A stretch of 64,000 nt of DNA from contig JAJEAR010000012.1 of assembly GCA_022822665.1 (NCBI GenBank), positions 186,001 to 250,000 on the forward strand, in the 5' to 3' direction. Under the pieces are notes generated by a model, which saw nothing but the letters and a program-made list of their open reading frames with translations, was not told where the DNA came from and made no database searches. Numbering within the stretch: position 1 is the first letter of the stretch; each line of letters starts with the position of its first letter. Shown one piece after another: positions 55,249-64,000 of the stretch. This DNA comes from Alphaproteobacteria bacterium. GTDB lineage: Bacteria > Pseudomonadota > Alphaproteobacteria > Thalassobaculales > Thalassobaculaceae. The position numbers were made by a program, and so were the translations under genes.

Positions 55249-58083
55249 TCAGCCCGTCCGGCGCGCATTGCCTCCCGGCTCCAGGGAATTGAGTTCGGCC
55301 TGGATGTTGTGCCGAATGGCCTCGAGCTGCCGGTCCGACTCGACCTTCAGGCCGAACAGGTCCTTTACGTAGAACACGTCAACGATGCTGATGCCGAAGG
55401 TCGAAATCTTGGCGGACGATATCTGCAGGTTGAGCCGGGCGAGGGAACGGGTCAGCCGGTAGAGCAGGCCCGGACGGTCCGCGCCGTTGACCTCGATCAC
55501 GGTGTGGGTATTGCTGGCCTTGTTGTCGATCAGCACCCGTTGCGCGACCGCCATGGTCCGCACCCGCCCGGGGACCGGTGCCCGGTGCCCGGCGAGCGCG
55601 TTGTCGATATCGAGTTCGCCGCGCACGGCTTTGGTGACCGTGATCCTGAGGCGCCGCAGGCTGTCGGGATCGTCAAGGGCCTTGCCGCCGGCGTCCTGGA
55701 CCCAGAAGCTGTCGAGAACGGTCCCGTCCCGCAGGGTGCTGATCCGCGCGTCGACGATGTTGGCGCCGGCAGCCGCCATGCCGCCGGTCAGACGCGCGAA
55801 CAGCCCCGGATGGTCGGCAGTCAGCACCGTGACCTCGGTGACCTCGCGGAAACTGTCGACGCGGAACTCGATCGTCAGGTCCTCTCCGTTCTTCTCCGCA
55901 ACGTCAATCAGCCGGGCATGGCGTTCCAGCGTTTCGACGTCGCGGCCCAGCCAGTACGAGGTGTTGGCGCGCTCCGCATGGGCGGCGAAGGCGTCATCAT
56001 CCCAGTCGGCAAGCCGGGCGCGAAGTTCTCCGTGCACCATGCGCGCCCGCGCGTCGGGGCCGGCAGCGCCGGCCTCTCCGGAGAGCGTCTCCTCGGCCCG
56101 CCAGTACAGGTCGCGCAACAGCGCCGCCTTCCAGCCGTTCCAGACATTCGGTCCCACCGCCCGGATGTCGGCGACCGTGAGCACCAGCAACAGCCGCAGG
56201 CGTTCCGGCGACTGAACGATATTGGCAAAATCGGCGATCGTCTGCGGATCGTTGACATCACGCTTGAAGGCGGCATGGCTCATCAGCAGGTGCCAGCGCA
56301 CCAGCCACGCCACGGTTTCAGTCTCTTCAGGGCCGAGTCCGAAACGCGGGCACAGACGCCGCGCCACCTTCTCGCCCAGGACGGAGTGGTCACCGTTCCG
56401 TCCTTTCGCGATGTCGTGCAGCAGGACCGCCACATACAGTTCGCGGCGCGAAATCACCTTGTGGATCACCTCGGTCGCGACCGGCGCAATCTCCGCCAGT
56501 TCTCCGCGTTCGATCCGATGCAGGATGCCGAGCATGATGATGGTGTGCTCGTCGACCGTGTAGACATGGTACATGTCGTACTGCATCTGCGCGACGACCC
56601 GCCCGAAGTCCGGAACGAAGCGGCCGAATACCTGTGCCTCGTTCATGCGGCGCAGGGTTCGCTCCGGGTTGCGCCTGGAGGTCACGATCTCGAGAAACAG
56701 CCGGTTTGCCTCCGGGTCGTCCCGCAGGGACCTGTCGATCAGCCGCAGGTGGGCGGTCGCAAGCCGCAGGCAGTGCGGGTGGAACTCGAGGTTGTGTTCC
56801 TGCGCGACATGGAACATGCGGACCAGGTTGACGGGATCGCGCGTGAACGCGTCGTCGTCGACCACGTTCAGCCGGTCCCCGTCCAGCCGGAAGTCGCCCC
56901 AGCTGCGGCGGCGGTTCCACAGCCGGCGCAGCCTGAAGCGCGGACGGCGCCGGTGTTCGGCCTCGACCGCGGCACAGAAGATCCGCGTGAGATCACCGAC
57001 ATCCTTCGCCGTGAGGTAGTAGTGCTTCATGAACCGTTCAACCGCGCGGGCACCGCTCCTGTCGGTGTAGCCGAGCAGGTCGGCGATCTCGCGCTGCAGG
57101 TCGACGGTCAGCCGCTCCTCGGCCCGGCCGGCCAGGTAATGAAGGTGGCAGCGGATGGTCCACAGCTGGTTCTGAGCCTTGGAGAACCGGCGCGCCTCCG
57201 CATGTGACAGCATGCCGGTGTCAACCAGCGCGCGCGGTTCGTCGACCTGGTAGACGTACTTGCCGATCCAGAACAGCGTGTGCAGGTCCCGCAGTCCGCC
57301 CTTGCCGTCCTTCACGTTGGGCTCGATGACATATCGCGAGTCCCCGAGCCTTCGGTGCCTGTCGTCTGACTCCTGCAGCTTGGCCTCGACGAACTCGACC
57401 GCGGAGCCCGAAACGACCTCGGCGTGGAATCGCCCCGACAGGGTTTCCATGAGCTCGCGTTCGCCGCACAGGTAGCGCGCCTCGAGCACGGAGGTCCGGA
57501 TCGTCATGTCGGCGCGGGCCTGGCGCAGGCAGTCGTCAACGGAACGGGTGGCGTGCCCGACCTTCAGGCGCAGGTCCCACAGCAGGTACAGGATCGCCTC
57601 GACAACCTGCTCGCAATAGGGCGTTGCCTTGTAGGGCAACAGGAACAGCAGGTCGATATCGGAGAACGGGGCGATCTCGCCACGGCCGTATCCGCCAATC
57701 GCGATCACGCAGATCTGCTCGCCACTGGTCGGGTTGGGAGCCCGGTACATCCGGGTGGTGATCGCCTCGTGCAGCGCCCGGATGATGGCATCCATGAGAA
57801 GGGCGCCGCCACGGACGGCATTGGCACCGTTGTGATCCTGCATGAACCGGCCACGGATCTCTGCGCGCCCCGCATCGAGGGTCTCGCGCAGCACCGGGAG
57901 CAGCCCGGCCCGGAACGCTGACGGCTCCCCGGTTTGCGTCCACAGGGCATCAATGCGCTCCTCGAGCGCTTCGGGATCGATGATCTGGCGGCGGTTGCGC
58001 ACCCTGCGGTCGCCAGGCGCGAGTCCGTCGAGCGCCAGCAATTCGCCTGCCGCCGGCCCGGCGGCGAGCGCCTCTTCAGGCAA
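55249..58083 (-). CDS. glnD: PII uridylyltransferase / uridylyl-removing enzyme
   Basis: A 944-aa nitrogen sensor that uridylylates PII proteins when glutamine is low and removes the UMP when it is high. The nucleotidyltransferase domain shows GGYGRGEIAPFSDIDLLFL, the HD domain VLLHDIAKG and GDHSVLGEKVA, and two ACT domains follow (the last around DRPGLLYRLTRSLARL). I place the start at the TTG at 58083 because upstream residues are the shadow of the VOC gene; it overlaps the VOC stop by eight bases. The next gene downstream is murJ. Confidence 0.93.
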   Translation of the reverse strand: MPEEALAAGPAAGELLALDGLAPGDRRVRNRRQIIDPEALEERIDALWTQTGEPSAFRAGLLPVLRETLDAGRAEIRGRFMQDHNGANAVRGGALLMDAIIRALHEAITTRMYRAPNPTSGEQICVIAIGGYGRGEIAPFSDIDLLFLLPYKATPYCEQVVEAILYLLWDLRLKVGHATRSVDDCLRQARADMTIRTSVLEARYLCGERELMETLSGRFHAEVVSGSAVEFVEAKLQESDDRHRRLGDSRYVIEPNVKDGKGGLRDLHTLFWIGKYVYQVDEPRALVDTGMLSHAEARRFSKAQNQLWTIRCHLHYLAGRAEERLTVDLQREIADLLGYTDRSGARAVERFMKHYYLTAKDVGDLTRIFCAAVEAEHRRRPRFRLRRLWNRRRSWGDFRLDGDRLNVVDDDAFTRDPVNLVRMFHVAQEHNLEFHPHCLRLATAHLRLIDRSLRDDPEANRLFLEIVTSRRNPERTLRRMNEAQVFGRFVPDFGRVVAQMQYDMYHVYTVDEHTIIMLGILHRIERGELAEIAPVATEVIHKVISRRELYVAVLLHDIAKGRNGDHSVLGEKVARRLCPRFGLGPEETETVAWLVRWHLLMSHAAFKRDVNDPQTIADFANIVQSPERLRLLLVLTVADIRAVGPNVWNGWKAALLRDLYWRAEETLSGEAGAAGPDARARMVHGELRARLADWDDDAFAAHAERANTSYWLGRDVETLERHARLIDVAEKNGEDLTIEFRVDSFREVTEVTVLTADHPGLFARLTGGMAAAGANIVDARISTLRDGTVLDSFWVQDAGGKALDDPDSLRRLRITVTKAVRGELDIDNALAGHRAPVPGRVRTMAVAQRVLIDNKASNTHTVIEVNGADRPGLLYRLTRSLARLNLQISSAKISTFGISIVDVFYVKDLFGLKVESDRQLEAIRHNIQAELNSLEPGGNARRTG

Positions 58084-58528
58084 GGCCCTTGTCCTCCAGC
58101 TCCCGGCGCGCCGCCTCGGTCTTTTCCAGCCCCGCCAGTCCCATGCCGGCCAGGACCGGGCCGGTCTTGGAGAACTGTATGCCGGTGTAGCCGACGATCT
58201 CGATGCGATTGCCCCACGGGTCGCGGAAGTTGTTGCCGCGAGGGCCGATGAGTTCGACACCGAGCGCACGGACTGCCGCCTTGGCCGCATCGGGATCGTC
58301 GACGACGAAACCGAAATGCCTGGCATCGTCCTCCGGCTGGGTCCGCGGCGCCGACAGGTTGATGAACTGATCGCCCATGTCGATGAAGGCGTGCCGTTCC
58401 GACCGGCTGCGCAGGGTGAATTCGAACACGGCGCCGTAGAACCTCAGCGCCTCCTCGATGTCCCCGACTTCCAGTCCGACGTGGTTGATGCCCACGGCCC
58501 GCGCACGCCTGGTGCCGGTTTCGGTCAT
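58076..58528 (-). CDS. VOC / glyoxalase-family protein
   Basis: A 150-aa vicinal-oxygen-chelate protein. It begins with GINHVGLEVGDIEEALRFYG, has HFGFVVDDPD in the second half and ends its fold with FRDPWGNRIEIVGY. Metal ligands of the VOC type (His, Glu) are visible in these stretches. Substrate is unknown. It overlaps the glnD start and heads that operon. Confidence 0.87.
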   Translation of the reverse strand: MTETGTRRARAVGINHVGLEVGDIEEALRFYGAVFEFTLRSRSERHAFIDMGDQFINLSAPRTQPEDDARHFGFVVDDPDAAKAAVRALGVELIGPRGNNFRDPWGNRIEIVGYTGIQFSKTGPVLAGMGLAGLEKTEAARRELEDKGLA

Positions 58529-58601
58529 GCCCTGTCTCCGCTGCCGCCCGGAGTGCAGACTACCGTACAGGCGGGCCGCGCGCCATTGGCAGGCTGTCCG
58601 G

Positions 58602-59099
58602 TCAATCGTCCGTCAACTCGTCTCCCCAGACCTGCGCGCGGTTGACCCATCCCTCGTAGTCCTCTGCCTCGATGCGGCACCACTCCCCCTCGCAGTCGTG
58701 CAGCTTGGCGATGACACCGCGTTCCATCCTGGCCACCAGCCGCGACCCGGTCGCCGGTTCGGTGTGCATGGTGCCGATCTCCGCGATGACCTGGACGTTT
58801 GCGATGCCCGACAGCATGTTCGACCGGATCCAGCCGCTCTCGCCCGAGAATTCCCGGACCTGCCGCCAGTGCCCGAACTCGCGAACCACCTCCATCGGGA
58901 GACCCCGGCGCAGGTACACCCACGCGATCCTGTACTCGCGGCCGGGGCCGGCTCGCATGTTGACCTCCGCGGCGCGCAGCGAGACGAACCGCGGGATCGG
59001 CAACTGGGTCTCGCCGTTCTTGCCCGCCCTGTCACTGGCCGCAAGCGCCACGGGCGCGAGCAGGAGGCCAAGACAGATGATGACGCGCACGATCTTCAT
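58602..59099 (-). CDS. exported SH3-domain protein
   Basis: A 165-aa protein with a signal peptide (MKIVRVIICLGLLLAPVALA). Two bacterial SH3 repeats follow: VNMRAGPGREYRIAWVYLRR with SGWIRSNMLSG, then TEPATGSRLVARMERGVIAK with EGWVNRAQVWG. Such proteins bind cell wall or act in the periplasm. The first ATG at 59099 gives a complete signal peptide. It is divergent from the hydroxyacid dehydrogenase gene. Confidence 0.88.
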   Translation of the reverse strand: MKIVRVIICLGLLLAPVALAASDRAGKNGETQLPIPRFVSLRAAEVNMRAGPGREYRIAWVYLRRGLPMEVVREFGHWRQVREFSGESGWIRSNMLSGIANVQVIAEIGTMHTEPATGSRLVARMERGVIAKLHDCEGEWCRIEAEDYEGWVNRAQVWGDELTDD

Positions 59100-59186
59100 G
59101 GTCCGTGATCCCAGCTGGTTTCTGGACAAGTTCCCGGCCGGCTGATAATGCCGATATCGGGAACCACCGGGAGAAAGGGCGTTCTC

Positions 59187-60188
59187 ATGGCGACACGGAA
59201 ACCTGTTGTCATCGTGACGCGTAAGCTGCCGGACCCCATCGAGACCCGGATGATGGAGCTTTTCGACGTCCGTCTCAACCTGTCGGACGCGCCGTTCGGG
59301 ACCGAAGAGCTGGCGGAGGCGCTGCGCGAGGCCGATGTCCTGGTCCCCACCGTGACCGACCGGATCGACGCGGGGCTGCTCGAGGCGGCCGGGCCGGGGC
59401 TGAAACTGATCGCCTCCTTTGGTACCGGCGTCGATCACATCGACGTTTCCGCGGCGCGCGCGCGCGCCATCACCGTGACCAACACGCCCGGCGTTCTCAC
59501 CGAGGACACCGCCGACATGACCATGGCGCTCATCCTTGCGGTTCCGCGCCGCCTGGTCGAGGGGGAACGGCTGCTGCGTTCGGGCGACTGGGCCGGCTGG
59601 GGCCCGACCCTCATGCTCGGGCACCGGATCCACGGCAAGCGGCTGGGGATCGTCGGCATGGGCCGGATCGGCCAGGCGGTCGCCCGGCGCGCACGCGGGT
59701 TCGGCCTGTCGGTGCACTATCACAACCGCAGGCGGCTTCACCCGGAAATAGAGGAGGAACTCGAGGCGACCTACTGGGACACCCTCGACCAGATGCTCTC
59801 GCGAATGGACATCATCTCGGTGAACTGCCCGCACACCCCGGCAACCTTCCACCTGATCTCGGCGCGCCGGCTGGCGCTGATGCAGCCCCATGCCTATATC
59901 GTCAACACCTCGCGCGGCGAAGTGATCGACGAGAGCGCCCTTGCCGCGGCACTCGCGGCCCGCGATATCGCCGGCGCCGGACTCGACGTGTTCGAACACG
60001 AGCCGCTGGTCAGCCCGGAACTGCTCGAGTGCGACAACGTCGTGCTCATGCCGCACATGGGATCGGCAACCTACGAGGGGCGGATCGACATGGGCGAGAA
60101 GGTGATCGTCAACATCCGCGCCTTCACCGACGGGCACACCCCTCCCGACCGTGTGATCGAGACCTGGGGACTTGGGTTCACGGCCTGA
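59187..60188 (+). CDS. D-2-hydroxyacid dehydrogenase (glyoxylate/hydroxypyruvate reductase type)
   Basis: A 333-aa NAD(P)-dependent dehydrogenase that reduces glyoxylate or hydroxypyruvate. GIVGMGRIGQAVARRARGFG is the nucleotide-binding motif; the catalytic Arg is in VNTSRGEVIDE, the Glu in GLDVFEHEP, and the His in LMPHMGSAT. The ATG at 59187 follows a GGAGAAAGGG site. Its stop overlaps the end of the convergent moeB gene by 11 bases. Confidence 0.9.
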   Translation: MATRKPVVIVTRKLPDPIETRMMELFDVRLNLSDAPFGTEELAEALREADVLVPTVTDRIDAGLLEAAGPGLKLIASFGTGVDHIDVSAARARAITVTNTPGVLTEDTADMTMALILAVPRRLVEGERLLRSGDWAGWGPTLMLGHRIHGKRLGIVGMGRIGQAVARRARGFGLSVHYHNRRRLHPEIEEELEATYWDTLDQMLSRMDIISVNCPHTPATFHLISARRLALMQPHAYIVNTSRGEVIDESALAAALAARDIAGAGLDVFEHEPLVSPELLECDNVVLMPHMGSATYEGRIDMGEKVIVNIRAFTDGHTPPDRVIETWGLGFTA

Positions 60189-60960
60189 TGGTCGGGGCAT
60201 CCCCGCACAGCGGACAGCTCGGGCTGCGGCGGTAGCGCACGGTCCTGAATGTCATGCCGAGGGCATCGAACATCAACAGCCGTCCCGACATCGACTCGCC
60301 TATCCCGAGCAGTTCCTTGAGCACTTCCGTTGCCTGCAGGGTGCCGATGACACCGGCCACGGCGCCAAGAATTCCCGCCTCCTCGCACCGCGGCACGGTG
60401 TCGGGCGGCGGCGGTTCGCGGAACAGGCAGCGGTAGCACGGTTCCCCGGCGTGACCGGCAACACCGCTGCGGTAGGTGGTGAGCTGACCCTCGAATCGCA
60501 GCAGAGCGCCGGAAACCACCGGAATCCCGCAATGGTGCGCGGTGTCGTTGACGAGGTACCGTGTCGCGAAGTTGTCCGAACCGTCAACAACCAGGTCGTA
60601 GCCGGACAGCAGCCCGGCGGCGTTTTCCGGGCCGAGCCGCATCTCGTGCAGCCGGAGCTCGACGGTCGGGTTGATCCGCTCGAGCGTGTCGCGGGCCGAC
60701 CGGGTCTTCGCCTCGCCCACCGAGCCGGTCGCGTGTACCACCTGGCGCTGCAGGTTGGTCATGTCGACGGTGTCGTCGTCGATGATCCCGAGCGTGCCGA
60801 CCCCCGCGGCGGCCAGGTAGAGCAGTACGGGCGAGCCGAGTCCCCCGGCGCCCACGCACAGCACCCGCGATGCAAGCAGCCGTTCCTGCCCCTCGTCCCC
60901 GACCTCCTCGAGGATCAGGTGGCGGGCATAGCGCAGGAACTGGTCATCGGTGAGTTCCAT
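60178..60960 (-). CDS. moeB: molybdopterin-synthase adenylyltransferase (HesA/MoeB/ThiF family)
   Basis: A 260-aa E1-like enzyme. It has the adenylation motif RVLCVGAGGLGSPVLLYLA, the conserved DLVVDGSDNFATRYLVND, and two zinc Cys pairs, EPCYRCLF and CPLCGD. It adenylates the C-terminal Gly of MoaD or a ThiS-like protein. It lacks a rhodanese domain. The ATG is three bases after the dut stop, so it is cotranscribed with dut, coaBC and the zinc-ribbon gene. Confidence 0.9.
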   Translation of the reverse strand: MELTDDQFLRYARHLILEEVGDEGQERLLASRVLCVGAGGLGSPVLLYLAAAGVGTLGIIDDDTVDMTNLQRQVVHATGSVGEAKTRSARDTLERINPTVELRLHEMRLGPENAAGLLSGYDLVVDGSDNFATRYLVNDTAHHCGIPVVSGALLRFEGQLTTYRSGVAGHAGEPCYRCLFREPPPPDTVPRCEEAGILGAVAGVIGTLQATEVLKELLGIGESMSGRLLMFDALGMTFRTVRYRRSPSCPLCGDAPTIRP

Positions 60961-60963
60961 TCC

Positions 60964-61401
60964 CTATGTCCCCGTCGATCCGAATCCCCCGGCGCCACGG
61001 CCGGTGGGCGGAAGTTCATCACCGATTTCCGTCTCGGCCCTGGCCACCGGAGCGATCACCATCTGGGCGATCCTCTCGCCCGGCCGGATGTCGACGCGAT
61101 CCTGCCCCAGGTTGACCAGCAGCACCATCACCTCGCCCCGGTAGTCGCTGTCGATCGTGCCGGGCGCATTGAGCACCGTTAGCCCGGAACGGGCCGCGAG
61201 CCCGGATCTCGGCCGGACCTGCGCCTCGTAACCCGCCGGGATGGCAACGGCAAACCCGGTTGGAACCAGCGCCCGGGCCCCCGGCTCGATCGAGACCCCG
61301 CCTGCCGCATGAAGGTCCATGCCGGAACTGCCGGCCGTCCGGTAGGCGGGAAGCGGCTGCGGCTCCCGGTGGGCCACACGCCGGAAGGTGATCCGAACCA
61401 C
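60964..61401 (-). CDS. dut: dUTP diphosphatase
   Basis: A 145-aa trimeric dUTPase. Motif 1 is GSSGMDLHA, motif 2 [11 protein letters not shown], motif 3 [11 protein letters not shown], motif 4 [11 protein letters not shown] and motif 5 [11 protein letters not shown]. It hydrolyses dUTP to keep uracil out of DNA and supply dUMP for dTMP. The GTG at 61401 gives the family length. It lies three bases behind coaBC. Confidence 0.95.
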   Translation of the reverse strand: MVRITFRRVAHREPQPLPAYRTAGSSGMDLHAAGGVSIEPGARALVPTGFAVAIPAGYEAQVRPRSGLAARSGLTVLNAPGTIDSDYRGEVMVLLVNLGQDRVDIRPGERIAQMVIAPVARAETEIGDELPPTGRGAGGFGSTGT

Positions 61402-61404
61402 GGC

Positions 61405-62607
61405 TCAGGCAGTACGGCGGTCCGCGATCCGCCGCACCAGCCTTTCCGCCACCTCCGCCTTCGCCATCCTGGGCCAGCTTTCGACCTGGTCCGCGGTGAC
61501 GAGGTGCACGGTGTTGTCATCACCGCCGAACACACCGTGCGTTGGGGAGACATCGTTCGCAAGGATCCAGTCGCATCCCTTGCGCCGGAGCTTGTCCGTG
61601 GCGTGGTCGATCACCTGCTCGGTCTCGGCGGCAAACCCGATCACCAGCCCCGGGCGGCGGGACCCGGGTTGCGACAGGGTCGCCAGGATGTCCGGATTCT
61701 CGACGAGTTCGAGGCCCGGCAGGCTGCCCGCGCCGTCCTTCTTGAGCTTGTTGCCGGCAGGCTGCGCCACGCGCCAGTCGGCCACCGCCGCGGCACAGAC
61801 CGCGACATCAACCGGAAGCGCCGTGCGGCACGCCTCCAGCATCTCGCGGGCCGTCTCGACGTGCACCACCTCCACGGCCGGCGGGTCGGCAAGCCGGGTC
61901 GGCCCGCTCACCAGCGTCGTCTCCGCACCCGCGGCGGCGAGCGCATGTGCGATCGCGTGTCCCTGTCGCCCGGACGACCGGTTGGCGATGTAGCGGACCG
62001 GGTCGATCGCCTCCCAGGTCGGGCCCGAGGTCACCAGCGCCCTGTAGCCCGCGAGCCGCCCCGCCGCGCCGAGCATCGACGCGGCGGCGGCGGCAATCGC
62101 CGCCGGCTCCGCCATGCGGCCCGGCCCGTATTCCCCGCACGCCATCTCGCCGCTGTCAGGCCCGACCACGTGGATACCGCGCCCGCGCAGTGCCGCAAGG
62201 TTGTCCACCGTTGCCGGATGTTCCCACATGCGCACGTTCATCGCCGGAGCCACCAGCACCGGCTTGTCGGTGGCAAGAAGGACCGTGGTCGCGAGGTCAT
62301 CGGCAATCCCGGCCCGCATCCGCGCCAGCAGATCGGCTGTCGCCGGAGCCACGATCAGCAGATCGGCCTCGCGCGACAGCCTGATATGGCCCATTTCGGA
62401 CTCGTCATCGAGCGAGAACAGGTCGCTGTAGACCTTCTCGCCGGTCAGCGCCTGAAGGCTGAGCGGTGTGACGAACCGCGCCCCGGCCCCGGTCAGGACA
62501 CTGCGGACCACGTCGCCCCGCTGCTGCAGCTCCCGGACCAGCAACAGGCTCTTGTAGGCGGCAATGCCGCCACCGACGATCAGCAGGATGCGCCGGCTGC
62601 CGCTCAC
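61405..62607 (-). CDS. coaBC: bifunctional phosphopantothenoylcysteine decarboxylase/synthetase
   Basis: A 400-aa Dfp protein making 4'-phosphopantetheine in CoA synthesis. The CoaC flavin domain begins ILLIVGGGIAAYKSLLLVRE and contains PAMNVRMWEHPATVDN; the CoaB domain begins with ALVTSGPTWEAIDPVRYIAN. The GTG at 62607 overlaps the stop of the zinc-ribbon gene (GTGA), which fixes the start. Longer frames upstream are shadows. Confidence 0.95.
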   Translation of the reverse strand: MSGSRRILLIVGGGIAAYKSLLLVRELQQRGDVVRSVLTGAGARFVTPLSLQALTGEKVYSDLFSLDDESEMGHIRLSREADLLIVAPATADLLARMRAGIADDLATTVLLATDKPVLVAPAMNVRMWEHPATVDNLAALRGRGIHVVGPDSGEMACGEYGPGRMAEPAAIAAAAASMLGAAGRLAGYRALVTSGPTWEAIDPVRYIANRSSGRQGHAIAHALAAAGAETTLVSGPTRLADPPAVEVVHVETAREMLEACRTALPVDVAVCAAAVADWRVAQPAGNKLKKDGAGSLPGLELVENPDILATLSQPGSRRPGLVIGFAAETEQVIDHATDKLRRKGCDWILANDVSPTHGVFGGDDNTVHLVTADQVESWPRMAKAEVAERLVRRIADRRTA

Positions 62608-62783
62608 GCGTCGAGGTCGGCCGTCGTCTCGCGAAACCGGTACACCCGCGAGCAGTATGGACACACCACCACGTTGTCCGGACCAATGGTGAGAAACACC
62701 CTGGGGTGGCCGAGCGGGCCGCCGCCGCCGTCACAGGCGACGCGGCGCGACCGGGTGTCGATTTCTTCCAGCACTCCCGCCAT
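62604..62783 (-). CDS. zinc-finger (zf-CHCC) small protein
   Basis: A 59-aa protein with the CHCC zinc pattern: VACDGGGGPLGHP supplies Cys and His, VVCPYCSRVYRF the last two Cys. It resembles the NDUFS6-like subunit of alphaproteobacterial complex I, a family often next to coaBC. I chose the ATG at 62783 because a GAGG site lies six bases upstream; a start at 62858 would add 25 unlikely residues. Its stop overlaps coaBC. Confidence 0.85.
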   Translation of the reverse strand: MAGVLEEIDTRSRRVACDGGGGPLGHPRVFLTIGPDNVVVCPYCSRVYRFRETTADLDA

Positions 62784-62862
62784 TGCCGTCCTCATGCGTC
62801 TGCGAATGCTGCCGTCCATCTTGCCAGTCCGCACACCCGGCGGTAAACAGTCAAGCATCCGG

Positions 62863-62939
<77 letters not shown>

Positions 62940-63073
62940 CTCTCCGGCCCGGCCTTCCCCGATCGGCGTCCCGTGTCCCGGCGCTGTCGCTCAGCAGGCA
63001 TCTTCCGCCGTAGCGATGAAGGCCAGGGCATCCGCTTCCCCTGCCTCGACCGGACAGTCAGAACTTCGTCGGC

Positions 63074-63484
63074 TCACAGGTGACGAGGCGTCTCCCAACG
63101 TCTTGACATGACGCTGTTATTGGGCCGGGAACAGCGCATTTGACCTGTCATGTTCATGGGAACAGTTCGGTCGGGGTTGACCTTCGGGAGCTCGAAGGCG
63201 CGGTTTTGCAACCTGGTCCGCTGCGTGACGATGGTACTGCGTTCCCTGCCGGCACCAGGCAGGCGGACGACAGTGACGGCGACGCTTGCGGGATCGTCGA
63301 TGAGCGTGCGGAATCTGTGCACCGGCAGGCCGTCAGGGGTGACCCTGGCCTGCGCCCGGCAGCTGGCCGGCGGCGAGGCCTGGGCCTTCTCGACCGGTGT
63401 CGGCATCAGGCAGCGCGGGCAGCAACAGTACCAACGGCCTGTCACCGGTGTTGCCGACCGCGCGGCGCCTGGGGTCGCGGCCAC
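63074..63484 (-). pseudogene. IS1634-type transposase C-terminal remnant
   Basis: An open frame whose middle resembles the C-terminal tail of IS1634-family transposases: TPDGLPVHRFRTLIDD, then VAVTVVRLPGAG and QNRAFELPKVNP follow the order seen at the end of such proteins. The catalytic domain is missing and the rest of the frame looks random. It starts about 130 bases after the tRNA-Arg, a common insertion spot. Confidence 0.5.
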
Positions 63485-63524
63485 CGCCAGGACGACCGGA
63501 AGCCGGTGCTCTGCGTGTCCTCGC

Positions 63525-64000
63525 TCACGCGGCCGCCGGGGTCACGGTCCGGCCGGTCAGGGCGGACTCGGTCGCGGCCTCGGCCAGCAGCAGGGCGGCG
63601 AGACCGTCCGTGCCGTCCGGTGACAGCGCGCCGCCGCTCTCGAGCGCGGTGATGAAGGCGTCGAGTTCGGCTTGATAGGCATGGGCGAAGCGCGCCTGGA
63701 AATGAATGCTGACCTGGGCTTCGCGTGTCTCGGTCCAGTTGTCGGCGCTCAGCCTGCCGGCGCTGCCATGCAGTTCCAGCCTCGGACCATGGCCATAGAC
63801 GGCACGGCGGGAATTGACGATCTGGCACAGCTTGCCGCCGGCGGTGCGCAGCGTTGTCACGGCGCTGTCCCAGTCCCCGGCCGCGCCGATTGCCGGGTCG
63901 ATCTGGCAACTGCCGGAGGCATGGACTGCAACCACCGGCTCATCCAGCAGCCAGCGGGCGAGATCCAGATCATGGATCATCATGTCCCGGAAGATGCCGC
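63525..64000 (-). CDS. Gfo/Idh/MocA oxidoreductase, inositol 2-dehydrogenase-like, cut by window end
   Basis: The C-terminal 157 or so codons of a longer gene; the N-terminal NAD domain lies beyond the right edge. FRDMMIHDLDLARWLLDEP is the conserved stretch with the catalytic His/Asp of IolG-type enzymes, followed by GSCQIDPAIGAAGDWDSAV, VNSRRAVYGHGPRLELHG and FAHAYQAELDAFITALESG. It likely oxidises myo-inositol or a similar cyclitol or sugar with NAD. The stop is at 63525. Confidence 0.82.
   Translation of the reverse strand, partial: GIFRDMMIHDLDLARWLLDEPVVAVHASGSCQIDPAIGAAGDWDSAVTTLRTAGGKLCQIVNSRRAVYGHGPRLELHGSAGRLSADNWTETREAQVSIHFQARFAHAYQAELDAFITALESGGALSPDGTDGLAALLLAEAATESALTGRTVTPAAA

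Overview
The window reads as chromosomal DNA of a high-GC alphaproteobacterium, probably a Rhodospirillales-like lineage. The evidence is the mnmE-mnmG-rsmG-parA-parB order, the glnD-murJ pair, a zinc-ribbon/coaBC/dut/moeB operon, dense coding with ATGA/GTGA overlaps, and frequent GTG/TTG starts. No CRISPR array or rRNA is present; one tRNA (Arg, CCG) is seen.

Layout. 0-15 kb is metabolism: an alpha/beta hydrolase and metY, a PCu(A)C copper chaperone, 3-hydroxybutyrate dehydrogenase with a tartrate/malate-type dehydrogenase, threonine aldolase overlapping holA, a four-gene polyamine-type ABC importer, and a hyuA/hyuB hydantoinase/oxoprolinase pair. 15.2-35.3 kb is a RiPP biosynthetic cluster. 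35.3-38.3 kb is a gene-poor insertion-scarred stretch with a degraded IS4-type transposase. 38.3-45.6 kb is the chromosome-partitioning and origin-proximal region: parB, parA, rsmG, mnmG, mnmE, four perfect parS palindromes and a decayed tnpB. 46-53.7 kb holds a small ABM protein, a SulP transporter, a Gfa-like protein and a catabolic operon (Rieske oxygenase, glutamine-synthetase-like ligase, dienelactone hydrolase, quinone oxidoreductase). 53.7-62.9 kb is core metabolism (murJ, glnD, VOC protein, SH3 protein, hydroxyacid dehydrogenase, moeB, dut, coaBC, zinc ribbon, tRNA-Arg). The right end has an IS1634-type transposase relic and a truncated iolG-like gene.

The exciting system is the RiPP cluster. 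A small gene on the + strand (19322-19573) encodes an 83-residue NHLP-type precursor: a 78-residue leader ending in Ala-Gly and a core of only five residues, Leu-Cys-Cys-Cys-Trp. Around it on the - strand lie a fused Ocin-ThiF/YcaO cyclodehydratase (azoline formation on Cys), a tryptophan-halogenase-family flavoenzyme (candidate for the C-terminal Trp), an AlkB-type membrane di-iron monooxygenase fused to a GlnE (glutamine synthetase adenylyltransferase)-like domain, and a protein whose first 78 residues are a second NHLP leader (30 of 78 identical to the precursor leader, no gaps) fused to a squalene-cyclase-like alpha/alpha toroid. There is also an uncharacterised 370-aa protein, a complete NHLM export system (C39 peptidase-ABC, second ABC, short membrane-fusion protein), and an RND/MMPL exporter with a LolA-like periplasmic protein and an outer-membrane barrel. 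No azoline dehydrogenase or flavin reductase is recognisable. I know of no characterised pathway with this composition. The chemistry is inference from enzyme families.
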